A stretch of 64,000 nucleotides of DNA, taken from the NCBI GenBank assembly GCA_946811695.1, contig OX328126.1, positions 3,877,418 to 3,941,417 on the forward strand. Reading direction: 5' to 3'. Within the stretch, counting starts at the first letter, position 1; the number at the start of each line of letters is the position of its first letter. The notes under the pieces were generated by a model that was not told where the DNA came from, ran no database searches, and saw only the letters and a program-made list of their open reading frames with translations. This DNA comes from Gonocerus acuteangulatus. Its lineage: Eukaryota > Arthropoda > Insecta > Hemiptera > Coreidae. Below, piece after piece: positions 1 through 10,789 of the stretch. The position numbers and the translations under genes were made by a program.

Positions 1-3000
1 TGGAGGTGGTAGCCCCTACTACTGCTAGCCTATTTAGACATGTAACTAGTTCAGGAACTCCTAGTGTGGAGTTGGTAGCCCCTACTACTGCTAGCCTATT
101 TAGACATGTAACTAGTTCAGGAACTCCTAGTGCGGAGGTGGTAGCCCCTACTACTGCTAGCCTATTAAGACATGTAACTAGTTCAGGAAATCCTAGTGCG
201 GAGGTGGTAGCCCCTACTACTGCTAGCCTATTTAGACATGTAACTAGTTCAGGAAATCCTAGTGTGGAGGTGGTAGCCCCTACTACTGCTAGCCTATTAA
301 GACATGTAACTAGTTCAGGAAATCCTAGTGCGGAGGTGGTAGCCCCTACTACTGCTAGCCTATTAAGACATGTAACTAGTTCAGGAAATCCTAGTGTGGA
401 GTTGGTAGCCCCTACTACTGCTAGCTTATTAAGACATGTAACTAGTTCAGGAAATCCTAGTGCGGAGTTGGTAGCCCCTACTACTGCTAGCCTATTAAGA
501 CATGTAACTAGTTCAGGAACTCCTAGTGTGGAGTTGGTAGCCCCTACTACTGCTAGCCTATTTAGACATGTAACTAGTTCAGGAAATCCTAGTTCGGAGG
601 TGGTAGCCCCTACTACTGCTAGCCTATTAAGACATGTATCTAGTTCAGGAAATCCTAGTTCGGAGTTGGTAGCCCCTACTACTGCTAGCCTATTAAGACA
701 TGTAACTAGTTCAGGAAATCCTAGTTCGGAGGTGGTAGCCCCTACTACTGCTAGCCTATTAAGACATGTATCTAGTTCAGGAAATCCTAGTGTGGAGGTG
801 GTAGCCCCTACTACTGCTAGCCTATTAAGACATGTAACTAGTTCAGGAAATCCTAGTTCGGAGGTGGTAGCCCCTACTACTGCTAGCCTATTAAGACATG
901 TATCTAGTTCAGGAAATCCTAGTTCGGAGTTGGTAGCCCCTACTACTGCTAGCCTATTAAGACATGTAACTAGTTCAGGATATCCTAGTTCGGAGGTGGT
1001 AGCCCCTACTACTGCTAGCCTAATAAGACATGTAACTAGTTCAGGAAATTCTAGTGCGGAGGTGGTAGCCCCTACTACTGCTAGCCTATTAAGACATGTA
1101 ACTAGTTCAGGAAATCCCAGTTCGGAGGTGGTAGCCCCTACTACTGCTAGCCTATTAAGACATGTAACTAGTTCAGGAACTCCTAGTGCGGAGGTGGTAG
1201 CCCCTACTACTGCTAGCCTATTAAGACATGTAACTAGTTCAGGAAATCCTAGTTCGGAGGTGGTAGCCCCTACTACTGCTAGCCTATTAAGACATGTATC
1301 TAGTTCAGGAAATCCTAGTTCGGAGTTGGTAGCCCCTACTACTGCTAGCCTATTAAGACATGTAACTAGTTCAGGAAATCCTAGTGTGGAGTTGGTAGCC
1401 CCTACTACTGCTAGCCTATTAAGACATGTAACTAGTTCAGGAACTCCTAGTGCGGAGGTGGTAGCCCCTACTACTGCTAGCCTATTAAGACATGTAACTA
1501 GTTCAGGAAATCCTAGTGCGGAGGTGGTAGCCCCTACTACTGCTAGCCTATTAAGACATGTAACTAGTTCAGGAAATCCTAGTGCGGAGGTGGTAGCCCC
1601 TACTACTGCTAGCCTATTAAGACATGTAACTAGTTCAGGAAATCCTAGTGCGGAGGTGGTAGCCCCTACTACTGCTAGCCTATTAAGACATGTATCTAGT
1701 TCAGGAAATCCTAGTTCGGAGGTGGTAGCCCCTACTACTGCTAGCCTATTAAGACATGTAACTAGTTCAGGAAATCCTAGTGTGGAGGTGGTAGCCCCTA
1801 CTACTGCTAGCCTATTAAGACATGTAACTAGTTCAGGAAATCCTAGTGCGGAGTTGGTAGCCCCTACTACTGCTAGCCTATTTAGACATGTAACTAGTTC
1901 AGGAAATCCTAGTGCGGAGGTGGTAGCCCCTACTACTGCTAGCCTATTAAGACATGTAACTAGTTCAGGAAATCCTAGTGCGGAGTTGGTAGCCCCTACT
2001 ACTGCTAGCCTATTAAGACATGTAACTAGTGCAGGAAATCCTAGTGCGGAGGTGGTAGCCCCTACTACTGCTAGCCTATTAAGACATGTAACTAGTTCAG
2101 GAAATCCTAGTTCGGAGGTGGTAGCCCCTACTACTGCTAGCCTATTAAGACATGTAACTAGTTCAGGAAATCCTAGTGTGGAGGTGGTAGCCCCTACTAC
2201 TGCTAGCCTATTAAGACATGTAACTAGTTCAGGAAATCCTAGTGCGGAGGTGGTAGCCCCTACTACTGCTAGCCTATTAAGACATGTAACTAGTTCAGGA
2301 AATCCTAGTGTGGAGGTGGTAGCCCCTACTACTGCTAGCCTATTAAGACATGTAACTAGTTCAGGAAATCCTAGTGCGGAGGTGGTAGCCCCTACTACTG
2401 CTAGCTTATTAAGACATGTAACTAGTTCAGGAAATCCTAGTGTGGAGTTGGTAGCCCCTACTACTGCTAGCCTATTAAGACATGTAACTAGTTCAGGAAC
2501 TCCTAGTGCGGAGGTGGTAGCCCCTACTACTGCTAGCCTATTAAGACATGTAACTAGTTCAGGAAATCCTAGTGTGGAGTTGGTAGCCCCTACTACTGCT
2601 AGCCTATTAAGACATGTAACTAGTTCAGGAAATCCTAGTGTGGAGTTGGTAGCCCCTACTACTGCTAGCCTATTTAGACATGTAACTAGTTCAGGAAATC
2701 CTAGTGTGGAGGTGGTAGCCCCTACTACTGCTAGCCTATTAAGACATGTAACTAGTTCAGGAAATCCTAGTGTGGAGTTGGTAGCCCCTACTACTGCTAG
2801 CCTATTAAGACATGTAACTAGTTCAGGAACTCCTAGTGTGGAGTTATTAGCCCCTACTACTGCTAGCCTATTAAGACATGTAACTAGTTCAGGAAATCCT
2901 AGTGTGGAGGTGGTAGCCCCTACTACTGCTAGCCTATTAAGACATGTAACTAGTTCAGGAAATCCCAGTTCGGAGGTGGTAGCCCCTACTACTGCTAGCC

Positions 3001-6000
3001 TATTAAGACATGTAACTAGTTCAGGAAATCCTAGTGCGGAGGTGGTAGCCCCTACTACTGCTAGCCTATTTAGACATGTAACTAGTTCAGGAAATCCTAG
3101 TGTGGAGTAGGTAGCCCCTACTACTGCTAGCCTATTAAGACATGTAACTAGTTCAGGAAATCCTAGTTCGGAGTTGGTAGCCCCTACTACTGCTAGCCTA
3201 TTAAGACATGTAACTAGTTCAGGAACTCCTAGTGCGGAGGTGGTAGCCCCTACTACTGCTAGCCTATTTAGACATGTAACTAGTTCAGGAAATCCTAGTG
3301 TGGAGTTGGTAGCCCCTACTACTGCTAGCCTATTTAGACATGTAACGAGTTCAGGAAATCCTAGTGTGGAGGTGGTAGCCCCTACTACTGCTAGCCTATT
3401 AAGACATGTAACTAGTTCAGGAACTCCTAGTGCGGAGGTGGTAGCCCCTACTACTGCTAGCCTATTTAGACATGTAACTAGTTCAGGAAATCCTAGTGTG
3501 GAGGTGGTAGCCCCTACTACTGCTAGCCTATTAAGACATGTAACTAGTTCAGGAACTCCTAGTGCGGAGGTGGTAGCCCCTACTACTGCTAGCCTATTAA
3601 GACATGTAACTAGTTCAGGAAATCCTAGTTCGCAGTTGGTAGCCCCTACTACAGCTAGCCTATTAAGACATGTAACTAGTTCTGGAAATCCTAGTGCGGA
3701 GTTGGTAGCCCCTACTACAGCTAGCCTATTAAGACATGTATCTAGTTCAGGAACTCCTAGTGCGGAGGTGGTAGCCCCTACTACTGCTAGCCTATTAAGA
3801 CATGTAACTAGTTCAGGAAATCCTAGTGCGGAGGTGGTAGCCCCTACTACTGCTAGCCTATTAAGACATGTAACTAGTTCAGGAAATCCTAGTGTGGTTG
3901 TGGTAGCCCCTACTACTGCTAGCCTATTTAGACATGTAACTAGTTCAGGAACTCCTAGTGTGGAGGTGGTAGCCCCTACTACTGCTAGCCTATTAAGACA
4001 TGTAACTAGTTCAGGAAATCCTAGTGTGGAGGTGGTAGCCCCTACTACTGCTAGCCTATTTAGACATGTAACTAGTTCAGGAAATCCTAGTGTGGAGGTG
4101 GTAGCCCCTACTACTGCTAGCCTATTAAGACATGTAACTAGTTCAGGAAATCCTAGTGCGGAGGTGGTAGCCCCTACTACTGCTAGCCTATTAAGACATG
4201 TAACTAGTTCAGGAAATCCTAGTGTGGAGGTGGTAGCCCCTACTACTGCTAGCCTATTTAGACATGTAACTAGTTCAGGAACTCCTAGTGTGGAGGTGGT
4301 AGCCCCTACTACTGCTAGCCTATTAAGACATGTAACTAGTTCAGGAACTCCTAGTGTGGAGTTGGTAGCCCCTACTACTGCTAGCCTATTAAGACATGTA
4401 ACTAGTTCAGGAAATCCTAGTGCGGAGGTGGTAGCCCCTACTACTGCTAGCCTATTTAGACATGTAACTAGTTCAGGAAATCCTAGTGTGGAGTTGGTAG
4501 CCCCTACTACTGCTAGCCTATTAAGACATGTATCTAGTTCAGGAAATCCTAGTGTGGAGGTGGTAGCCCCTACTACTGCTAGCCTATTTAGACATGTAAC
4601 TAGTTCAGGAAATCCTAGTGTGGAGGTGGTAGCCCCTACTACTGCTAGCCTATTAAGACATGTAACTAGTTCAGGAACTCCTAGTGTGGAGGTGGTAGCC
4701 CCTACTACTGCTAGCCTATTAAGACATGTATCTAGTTCAGGAAATCCTAGTTCGGAGTTGGTAGCCCCTACTACTGCTAGCCTATTAAGACATGTAACTA
4801 GTTCAGGATATCCTAGTTCGGAGGTGGTAGCCCCTACTACTGCTAGCCTAATAAGACATGTAACTAGTTCAGGAAATTCTAGTGCGGAGGTGGTAGCCCC
4901 TACTACTGCTAGCCTATTAAGACATGTAACTAGTTCAGGAAATCCCAGTTCGGAGGTGGTAGCCCCTACTACTGCTAGCCTATTAAGACATGTAACTAGT
5001 TCAGGAACTCCTAGTGCGGAGGTGGTAGCCCCTACTACTGCTAGCCTATTAAGACATGTAACTAGTTCAGGAAATCCTAGTGTGGAGATGGTAGCCCCTA
5101 CTACTGCTAGCCTATTAAGACATGTATCTAGTTCAGGAAATCCTAGTGCGGAGGTGGTAGCCCCTACTACTGCTAGCCTATTTAGACATGTAACTAGTTC
5201 AGGAAATCCTAGTGTGGAGGTGGTAGCCCCTACTACTGCTAGCCTATTAAGACATGTATCTAGTTCAGGAAATCCTAGTGTGGAGGTGGTAGCCCCTACT
5301 ACTGCTAGCCTATTAAGACATGTAACTAGTTCAGGAAATCCTAGTGTGGAGGTGGTAGCCCCTACTACTGCTAGCCTATTTAGACATGTAACTAGTTCAG
5401 GAAATCCTAGTGTGGAGTTGGTAGCCCCTACTACTGCTAGCCTATTAAGACATGTATCTAGTTCAGGAAATCCTAGTGTGGAGGTGGTAGCCCCTACTAC
5501 TGCTAGCCTATTTAGACATGTAACTAGTTCAGGAAATCCTAGTGTGGAGGTGGTAGCCCCTACTACTGCTAGCCTATTAAGACATGTAACTAGTTCAGGA
5601 ACTCCTAGTGTGGAGGTGGTAGCCCCTACTACTGCTAGCCTATTAAGACATGTATCTAGTTCAGGAAATCCTAGTTCGGAGTTGGTAGCCCCTACTACTG
5701 CTAGCCTATTAAGACATGTAACTAGTTCAGGATATCCTAGTTCGGAGGTGGTAGCCCCTACTACTGCTAGCCTAATAAGACATGTAACTAGTTCAGGAAA
5801 TTCTAGTGCGGAGGTGGTAGCCCCTACTACTGCTAGCCTATTAAGACATGTAACTAGTTCAGGAAATCCCAGTTCGGAGGTGGTAGCCCCTACTACTGCT
5901 AGCCTATTAAGACATGTAACTAGTTCAGGAACTCCTAGTGCGGAGGTGGTAGCCCCTACTACTGCTAGCCTATTAAGACATGTAACTAGTTCAGGAAATC

Positions 6001-6790
6001 CTAGTGTGGAGATGGTAGCCCCTACTACTGCTAGCCTATTAAGACATGTATCTAGTTCAGGAAATCCTAGTGCGGAGGTGGTAGCCCCTACTACTGCTAG
6101 CCTATTTAGACATGTAACTAGTTCAGGAAATCCTAGTGTGGAGGTGGTAGCCCCTACTACTGCTAGCCTATTAAGACATGTATCTAGTTCAGGAAATCCT
6201 AGTGTGGAGGTGGTAGCCCCTACTACTGCTAGCCTATTAAGACATGTAACTAGTTCAGGAAATCCTAGTGTGGAGGTGGTAGCCCCTACTACTGCTAGCC
6301 TATTAAGACATGTTACTAGTTCAGGAAATCCTAGTGTGGAGGTGGTAGCCCCTACTACTGCTAGCCTATTAAGACATGTAACTAGTTCAGGAAATCCTAG
6401 TTCGGAGGTGGTAGCCCCTACTACTGCTAGCCTATTAAGACATGTAACTAGTTCAGGAAATCCTAGTTCGGAGTTGGTAGCCCCTACTACTGCTAGCCTA
6501 TTAAGACATGTAACTAGTTCAGGAACTCCTAGTGTGGAGGTGGTAGCCCCTACTACTGCTAGCCTATTTAGACATGTAACTAGTTCAGGAAATCCTAGTG
6601 TGGAGGTGGTAGCCCCTACTACTGCTAGCCTATTAAGACATGTAACTAGTTCAGGAACTCCTAGTGTGGAGTTGGTAGCCCCTACTACTGCTAGCCTATT
6701 AAGACATGTAACTAGTTCAGGAACTCCTAGTGTGGAGTTGGTAGCCCCTACTACTGCTAGCCTATTAAGACATGTAACTAGTTCAGGAAA
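1..6790 (+). repeat. 66-bp satellite array, about 103 units
   Basis: A 66-bp unit repeats head to tail from the left edge to about 6790 and is cut by the window edge. Units differ mainly at a few sites: gtg/ttg, tta/ttt, act/tct, aat/act and gcg/gtg/tcg. Because 66 is a multiple of three and the unit lacks stops in one plus frame, it reads as a 22-residue repeat (VAPTTASLLRHV...). That frame has one stop, a TAG at 3108-3110. One minus frame of the consensus unit also lacks stops, so openness is a property of the unit and does not show that it is coding. Most variable sites change the amino acid, which argues against purifying selection on protein. No ATG start, signal peptide or splice context is visible. 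The right end is abrupt at about 6787. I read it as a non-coding satellite. Confidence 0.95.
4480..6300 (+). repeat. 924-bp higher-order repeat (14-mer) within the satellite
   Basis: Inside the 66-bp array a block of 14 consecutive variant units occurs twice in tandem. Rare marker variants recur exactly 924 bp apart: the tatcct variant at 4807 and 5731, and the gagatg variant at 5087 and 6011. A shorter run of the same marked units also occurs once near 900-1200, with its tatcct variant at 979, 58 units before the 4807 copy. This is the usual footprint of unequal exchange or gene conversion within a satellite. Confidence 0.85.
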
Positions 6791-7111
6791 AAAGGTTGCA
6801 CAGAGATTTCTGGTTGCAGAAAATTATTAAAAGTAAAATTCCCCGCTTCGTCTCGATAAATGTCTTGGATTTCCCTTGAAAGTATAACATTAACAGTTCT
6901 ATACTGACCTCTAGGTCTTATCGAATTCATGGCATTTTTAACTGGAGGAAGCTCGGCTAAATTCTTATGGTGAATCATACCTTGCTGCTCTTCAGGAAAG
7001 CTGTACCATGTTTCGTCGTCCGTTGATCGGATTCGCTTCAACTTCAAAAATCGTCGTCTTCTCAACTACGCAGCTAGCTTCTGCTACGATGAAAAGTTGA
7101 TATTTCGCCAT
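6778..7111 (-). other. unrecognised short ORFs beside the satellite
   Basis: Two overlapping minus-strand frames lie just outside the 66-bp array. One is an ATG-initiated 39-residue ORF at 7111-6992 (MAKYQLFIVAEASCVVEK...) with a good context (AACAAGATGGCG). The other is a roughly 95-codon stop-free frame at 7065-6778 with a varied, protein-like composition (EEQQGMIHHKNLAELPPVKN...) but no ATG at its 5' end. A CAAG/GTATGA donor-like site lies near 6978. I do not recognise either product. They could be a first exon plus read-through, or a decayed transposon ORF. Confidence 0.25.
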
Positions 7112-7388
7112 CTTGTTAGTAATTTTGATTTGTAAGATTCGTACTCGGGATTTGTAAGATTCGCCCGTGAAAAAAAAAGGCTTCCGATCGTCAGATACAG
7201 CGCCGTAATTTTGGTTTCGAAGAATTAGTAAATGTTATTTTTTCGGTACTTTAAAATCCCATATACAACTTAAGACTGTAAGAATTGAAAAATATTGACT
7301 TATTTGTTATGCATTGGAGAAATTTTTTTATATATATATATAGCTCTTCGACAAATAGGGCATTAGCGCCGACCGTCGCACAGTGGTC
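7112..7388. other. intergenic, nothing recognised
   Basis: AT-rich sequence with a short (AT)n stretch near 7330. I see no gene or named repeat here. Confidence 0.5.
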
Positions 7389-7968
7389 AAAAAGTCCGTC
7401 ACGCAGGAGCTGCATAACTAAGAACTTTCCTCAGAATTGGGTAGTGTCGAGTGCATTCCTGAATACTTTGCTTAAAATAACCTATATAGATAAATAAAAT
7501 AAATAACACCTTTTTCAATTCAATTCAAACATAGTACAAAGTAAATCCCCCCTTCCGATAGACCGATTTAGTTCATTTTTACAACACTTCTTCCTTATTG
7601 GATACCCAGGACGTATACCACGTTTCGTTACAATACAGTAAAAACTACGACCGGTATGAGCAAATTAGTAATTTGGGTCCGGAGTAAACCCCCCCCCCTC
7701 CTAATGAACCGATTTAGTCTATTTTTACAACAATTTTTTCTCTTTAGTTGACCAGAGCGAATACCGAGTTTCGTTGAAATACAACACAAATTATGGCTGG
7801 TATTGGCAAATAACTACTTTGGCTCCGGAGAAACCCCCCCCCCCTCCAGATGGACCGATTTTGTTGGTTAACGAACTCGCTCAATTGTTTGATGAGGGAA
7901 TACTACATACCAAGTTTCGCGGGGAAGAAACAAAAACTCTGGCCGGTATCGTGTTAACGGACACATAT

Positions 7969-8058
<90 letters not shown>

Positions 8059-8175
8059 ATGGGGTTATTTTCGATGTCTACTAGGTAGGATCGATGAAGA
8101 TTTGAAGAAATTTTTCAAAAATTCCGTCATGAGTCCAACCTCAATAGCTACTTTCCTTCGGAGGAAAGTGCTAAA
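7389..8175 (-). mobile_element. family B TIR element, copy 1 (inverted)
   Basis: This matches the segment at 26356-27625 in reverse orientation. Shared blocks include both ends, the gttaacggacacat region and internal roughly 130-bp subrepeats that carry C-runs followed by atgaaccgattta. One terminus reads gaggaaagtgctaaaa and the other ctaagaactttcctc, giving inverted terminal repeats of about 12-15 bp. Beyond one TIR lies an extra hairpin block (gtccgtcacgcaggagctgc). An internal (AT)n(AG)n microsatellite spans 7974-8054. No transposase is visible, so it is non-autonomous and of unassigned class. Confidence 0.65.
7974..8054. repeat. (AT)n(AG)n microsatellite
   Basis: A run of about 45 bp of AT dinucleotide passes directly into about 35 bp of AG dinucleotide. 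It lies inside the family B element. Confidence 0.97.
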
Positions 8176-9100
8176 AGCGCTCAAAACTCAATAACATTTG
8201 ATATTGTTGATTTAGAAACCTGAAATGTTATAACTACAATGAAGGTAAGTCACTCACATAACAAATTTTTTTGCGATCGCCCCCGCCTCTGAACTCGCCT
8301 CTGCACTCGGCTGGGCTCAGGGGTCAAAACCAATTAAAATATTACTTCTGCTCCTATCTCAGCCAACTTTTTTATTAAATTTCGGCACAACAGTTTGAGA
8401 TAATTTCCGTAGGAGTAACGAAATATGTTCATTGGCTATTAAAAATTGATCTGTCAAATACTCGCATATCGAAAGTACACTTTCGTCGTTTGAATTCAAC
8501 AATATTTCAACTAGGAAACGATTTGTTACTCGGATCACTTCAGACAGGTTTCGCAGTCAACACTGACTTGAGTACTGGAAAAAAAATCCATCTTCGATTT
8601 GATTCCAATGTTTACATAGAGATAACGCGCGTCGTAGGCAGACTTATGCAGCTAATTTCAGTCTGGGGTCTTTCTATACATGCCCACGGAATATTTAAGC
8701 TCGAAATTAGAGAGACGCAAAGACACGCGAAAGCTATATGACAAAACAAAATTTGATACGTGTAATTTTTTTACTTTTCCAATATCCCCGTCCATGAAGA
8801 CGATTCCAAAAATACGAAAATATTTGTTTTGCCCTTCGAACATCTCATGAAAACAAGAAAAACATGCGTCAACCTTATCGGTCTGAAAAAGTAAAGTTGA
8901 AGGAACGATTTTCGTACATGAGGATTTTCTTCGTTTCTAGTACTTCAATGATTAACCACCGTCCTGCAATCAACGGTGGGGGCCTGAAACTCAAGAAATA
9001 GTACTCTCTCGAGGTATTTAACATATATTTAAGGCAAATGGTTTCGGAGAAAATACTTCAAAAAATCAAGTTTTGAGCGCTTTTTGGCTATTTTTGACCA
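8176..9100. other. intergenic, nothing recognised
   Basis: Short open frames here, such as 8490-8741, lack family features, convincing start context or splice signals. I see no gene. Confidence 0.5.
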
Positions 9101-9104
9101 CTGT

Positions 9105-9178
9105 GCGCCGGTGGGAATCGAACCCTCCATCTCCCCCATATGACTCTAAGGCACTAGCCACTAGACCACGGGAGACCC
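9105..9178 (-). repeat. tRNA-derived SINE head (S2 family), partial
   Basis: The reverse complement reads as a tRNA-like 5' domain: TCCCGTGGTCTAGTGGCTAG (A box TGGTCTAGTGG), then GGTTCGATTCC (B box), then cccaccggcg. It closely matches the head of the complete SINE at 62231-62424. It lacks that element's body and tail, so it is a 5' fragment and is not a functional tRNA gene. Confidence 0.75.
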
Positions 9179-9765
9179 CGAGAAAATGACTTTGATTTTG
9201 ATCTGACTAGATAGTATTACATGTTAAAATACTTGTAGATCAGGAGGGCAGTAAGAGTATGTGTAAATCTGTGAAAAAGAATTATTTCAGGAGACACCAT
9301 TGAATTCAAACAGAGCAAGAAGTGTGTAATTGGTTCTGTTTCTTTATATTCCTAACCTACTCATCGTGAAAATACTTTAGGGTGAAGAGTTTTTAGAAAG
9401 TAAACCAGTAGGATACAGTTATTAGACTTTCATTTAGTTAGGAATTAAAAAAAAAAGTAAAAAAAAAAAGTAATTTGAATTAAAAAAAAAATTGTAAAAG
9501 ATTTGACAGTAGTGATGGGTGATTTTCGAATATGAATTGATCTTTTCAATTCTGGGCTCAGAAGATCAATGTACGATGTGTTTTTTTTTAAGGTGGCCAC
9601 ATGGTCTGGGGTAACTCAAGTGTTTAAAAATGTAAAAAAGTTTTAGTTATAGAAGATGGTAACAAACGAAGTCAAGGTTTCAAGTTAAATGTAACTAAAA
9701 TATAGGATTAGCAGTGGCATGATTTAAAGTGATGACAAGCCCTTGTGGAAATAGGGTGAATATAT
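9179..9765. other. AT-rich, nothing recognised
   Basis: Poly-A and poly-T runs and simple AT-rich sequence. No gene or named repeat is visible. Confidence 0.5.
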
Positions 9766-10325
9766 CGTGGATACAAAAGCAAACTAACGAATATGAAAAT
9801 CACCACTTTTCAGAGTGGAAAAGTATTTATTCATAACTTTTTTTTGGACAGTCAAATATTCGGCAGATCTGACCTTTTGATAGTGGAATACTTTCCCTTT
9901 AATAGAGTGAAGTCAGATTGAAGAATTTGCCGTAAATAAGTCCAGCAGAAATTAGTAAAGATTGACAATGAAAGATGCATTTTTTCATATTCGTTAGTTT
10001 GCTTTTGTATCGACGATATTTGGACATATGAAAGAACTTTAATGAGGATAGCCCTGAGGCCGAAACGTCAAATCGTCGATACAAATGCAAACTAACGAAT
10101 ATGAAAAAATGCATCTTTCATTGTCCATCTTTAATAATTTCTGGTGGACTTATTTACGGCAAATTCTTGAATCTGACTTCACTCTATTAAAGCGAAAGTA
10201 TTCCACTATCAAAAGGTCAAATCTGTCGAATATTTGACTGTCTAAAAAAAAGTTATGAATAAATACTTTTCCACTCTGAAAAGTGGTGATTTTCATATTC
10301 GTTAGTTTGCTTTTGTATCGACGAA
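9766..10325. mobile_element. double foldback element (GATAC-TIR family), ~250-bp arms
   Basis: Two near-identical units of about 250 bp lie in opposite orientation around a spacer of about 60 bp (10016-10075), making one large palindrome. Each unit is itself bounded by inverted copies of about 34 bp containing gatacaaaagcaaactaacg. The same terminal motif, in diverged form, bounds the elements at 13846-15565 and 43754-44476. No coding capacity is visible. The class is unassigned; the foldback structure suggests a non-autonomous DNA element. Confidence 0.8.
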
Positions 10326-10785
10326 ATGAGAAAATATAATTAGCTCATTAATAAAATAGGCTGAGGTGAAGGGAATATAATAATAATATCAAAAATAAAG
10401 TATAGTGGAAATAATTTATACCTCGGAAAATACTTGTTGATAATCCCTAACATGTCATTTTTTTTTTATTATTATTTAAATGTGTATTTCATATGAAAAA
10501 CAAAACATTGTGTACCTACAATGTACTACCTATTCGAGAATTGCCTATCGACCTGAATAAGTCGCTTTGAATACTTGATAATAAGAAAAATATATCTGTA
10601 AACTAAAAGTACAAATATTTAAGACTATTTTTCATCAAAAATTATATATAATGAAACTACTACTATTACATCATATTAAAATATATGGGAATTATTACAT
10701 ATATATGTTTATCAATTGAGGAAAGAATAGAATAAAATAATAATATTAATAATAATGGTTATGCAAATTAAGAGCAGAGTTTAAA
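10326..10785. other. AT-rich, nothing recognised
   Basis: Very AT-rich sequence with no credible ORF or repeat boundary. Confidence 0.5.
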
Positions 10786-10789
10786 ACCT

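Noticed and set aside
9899..10114. A 71-codon minus frame
   Set aside because: It lies wholly within the foldback palindrome and reads across the arm and spacer.
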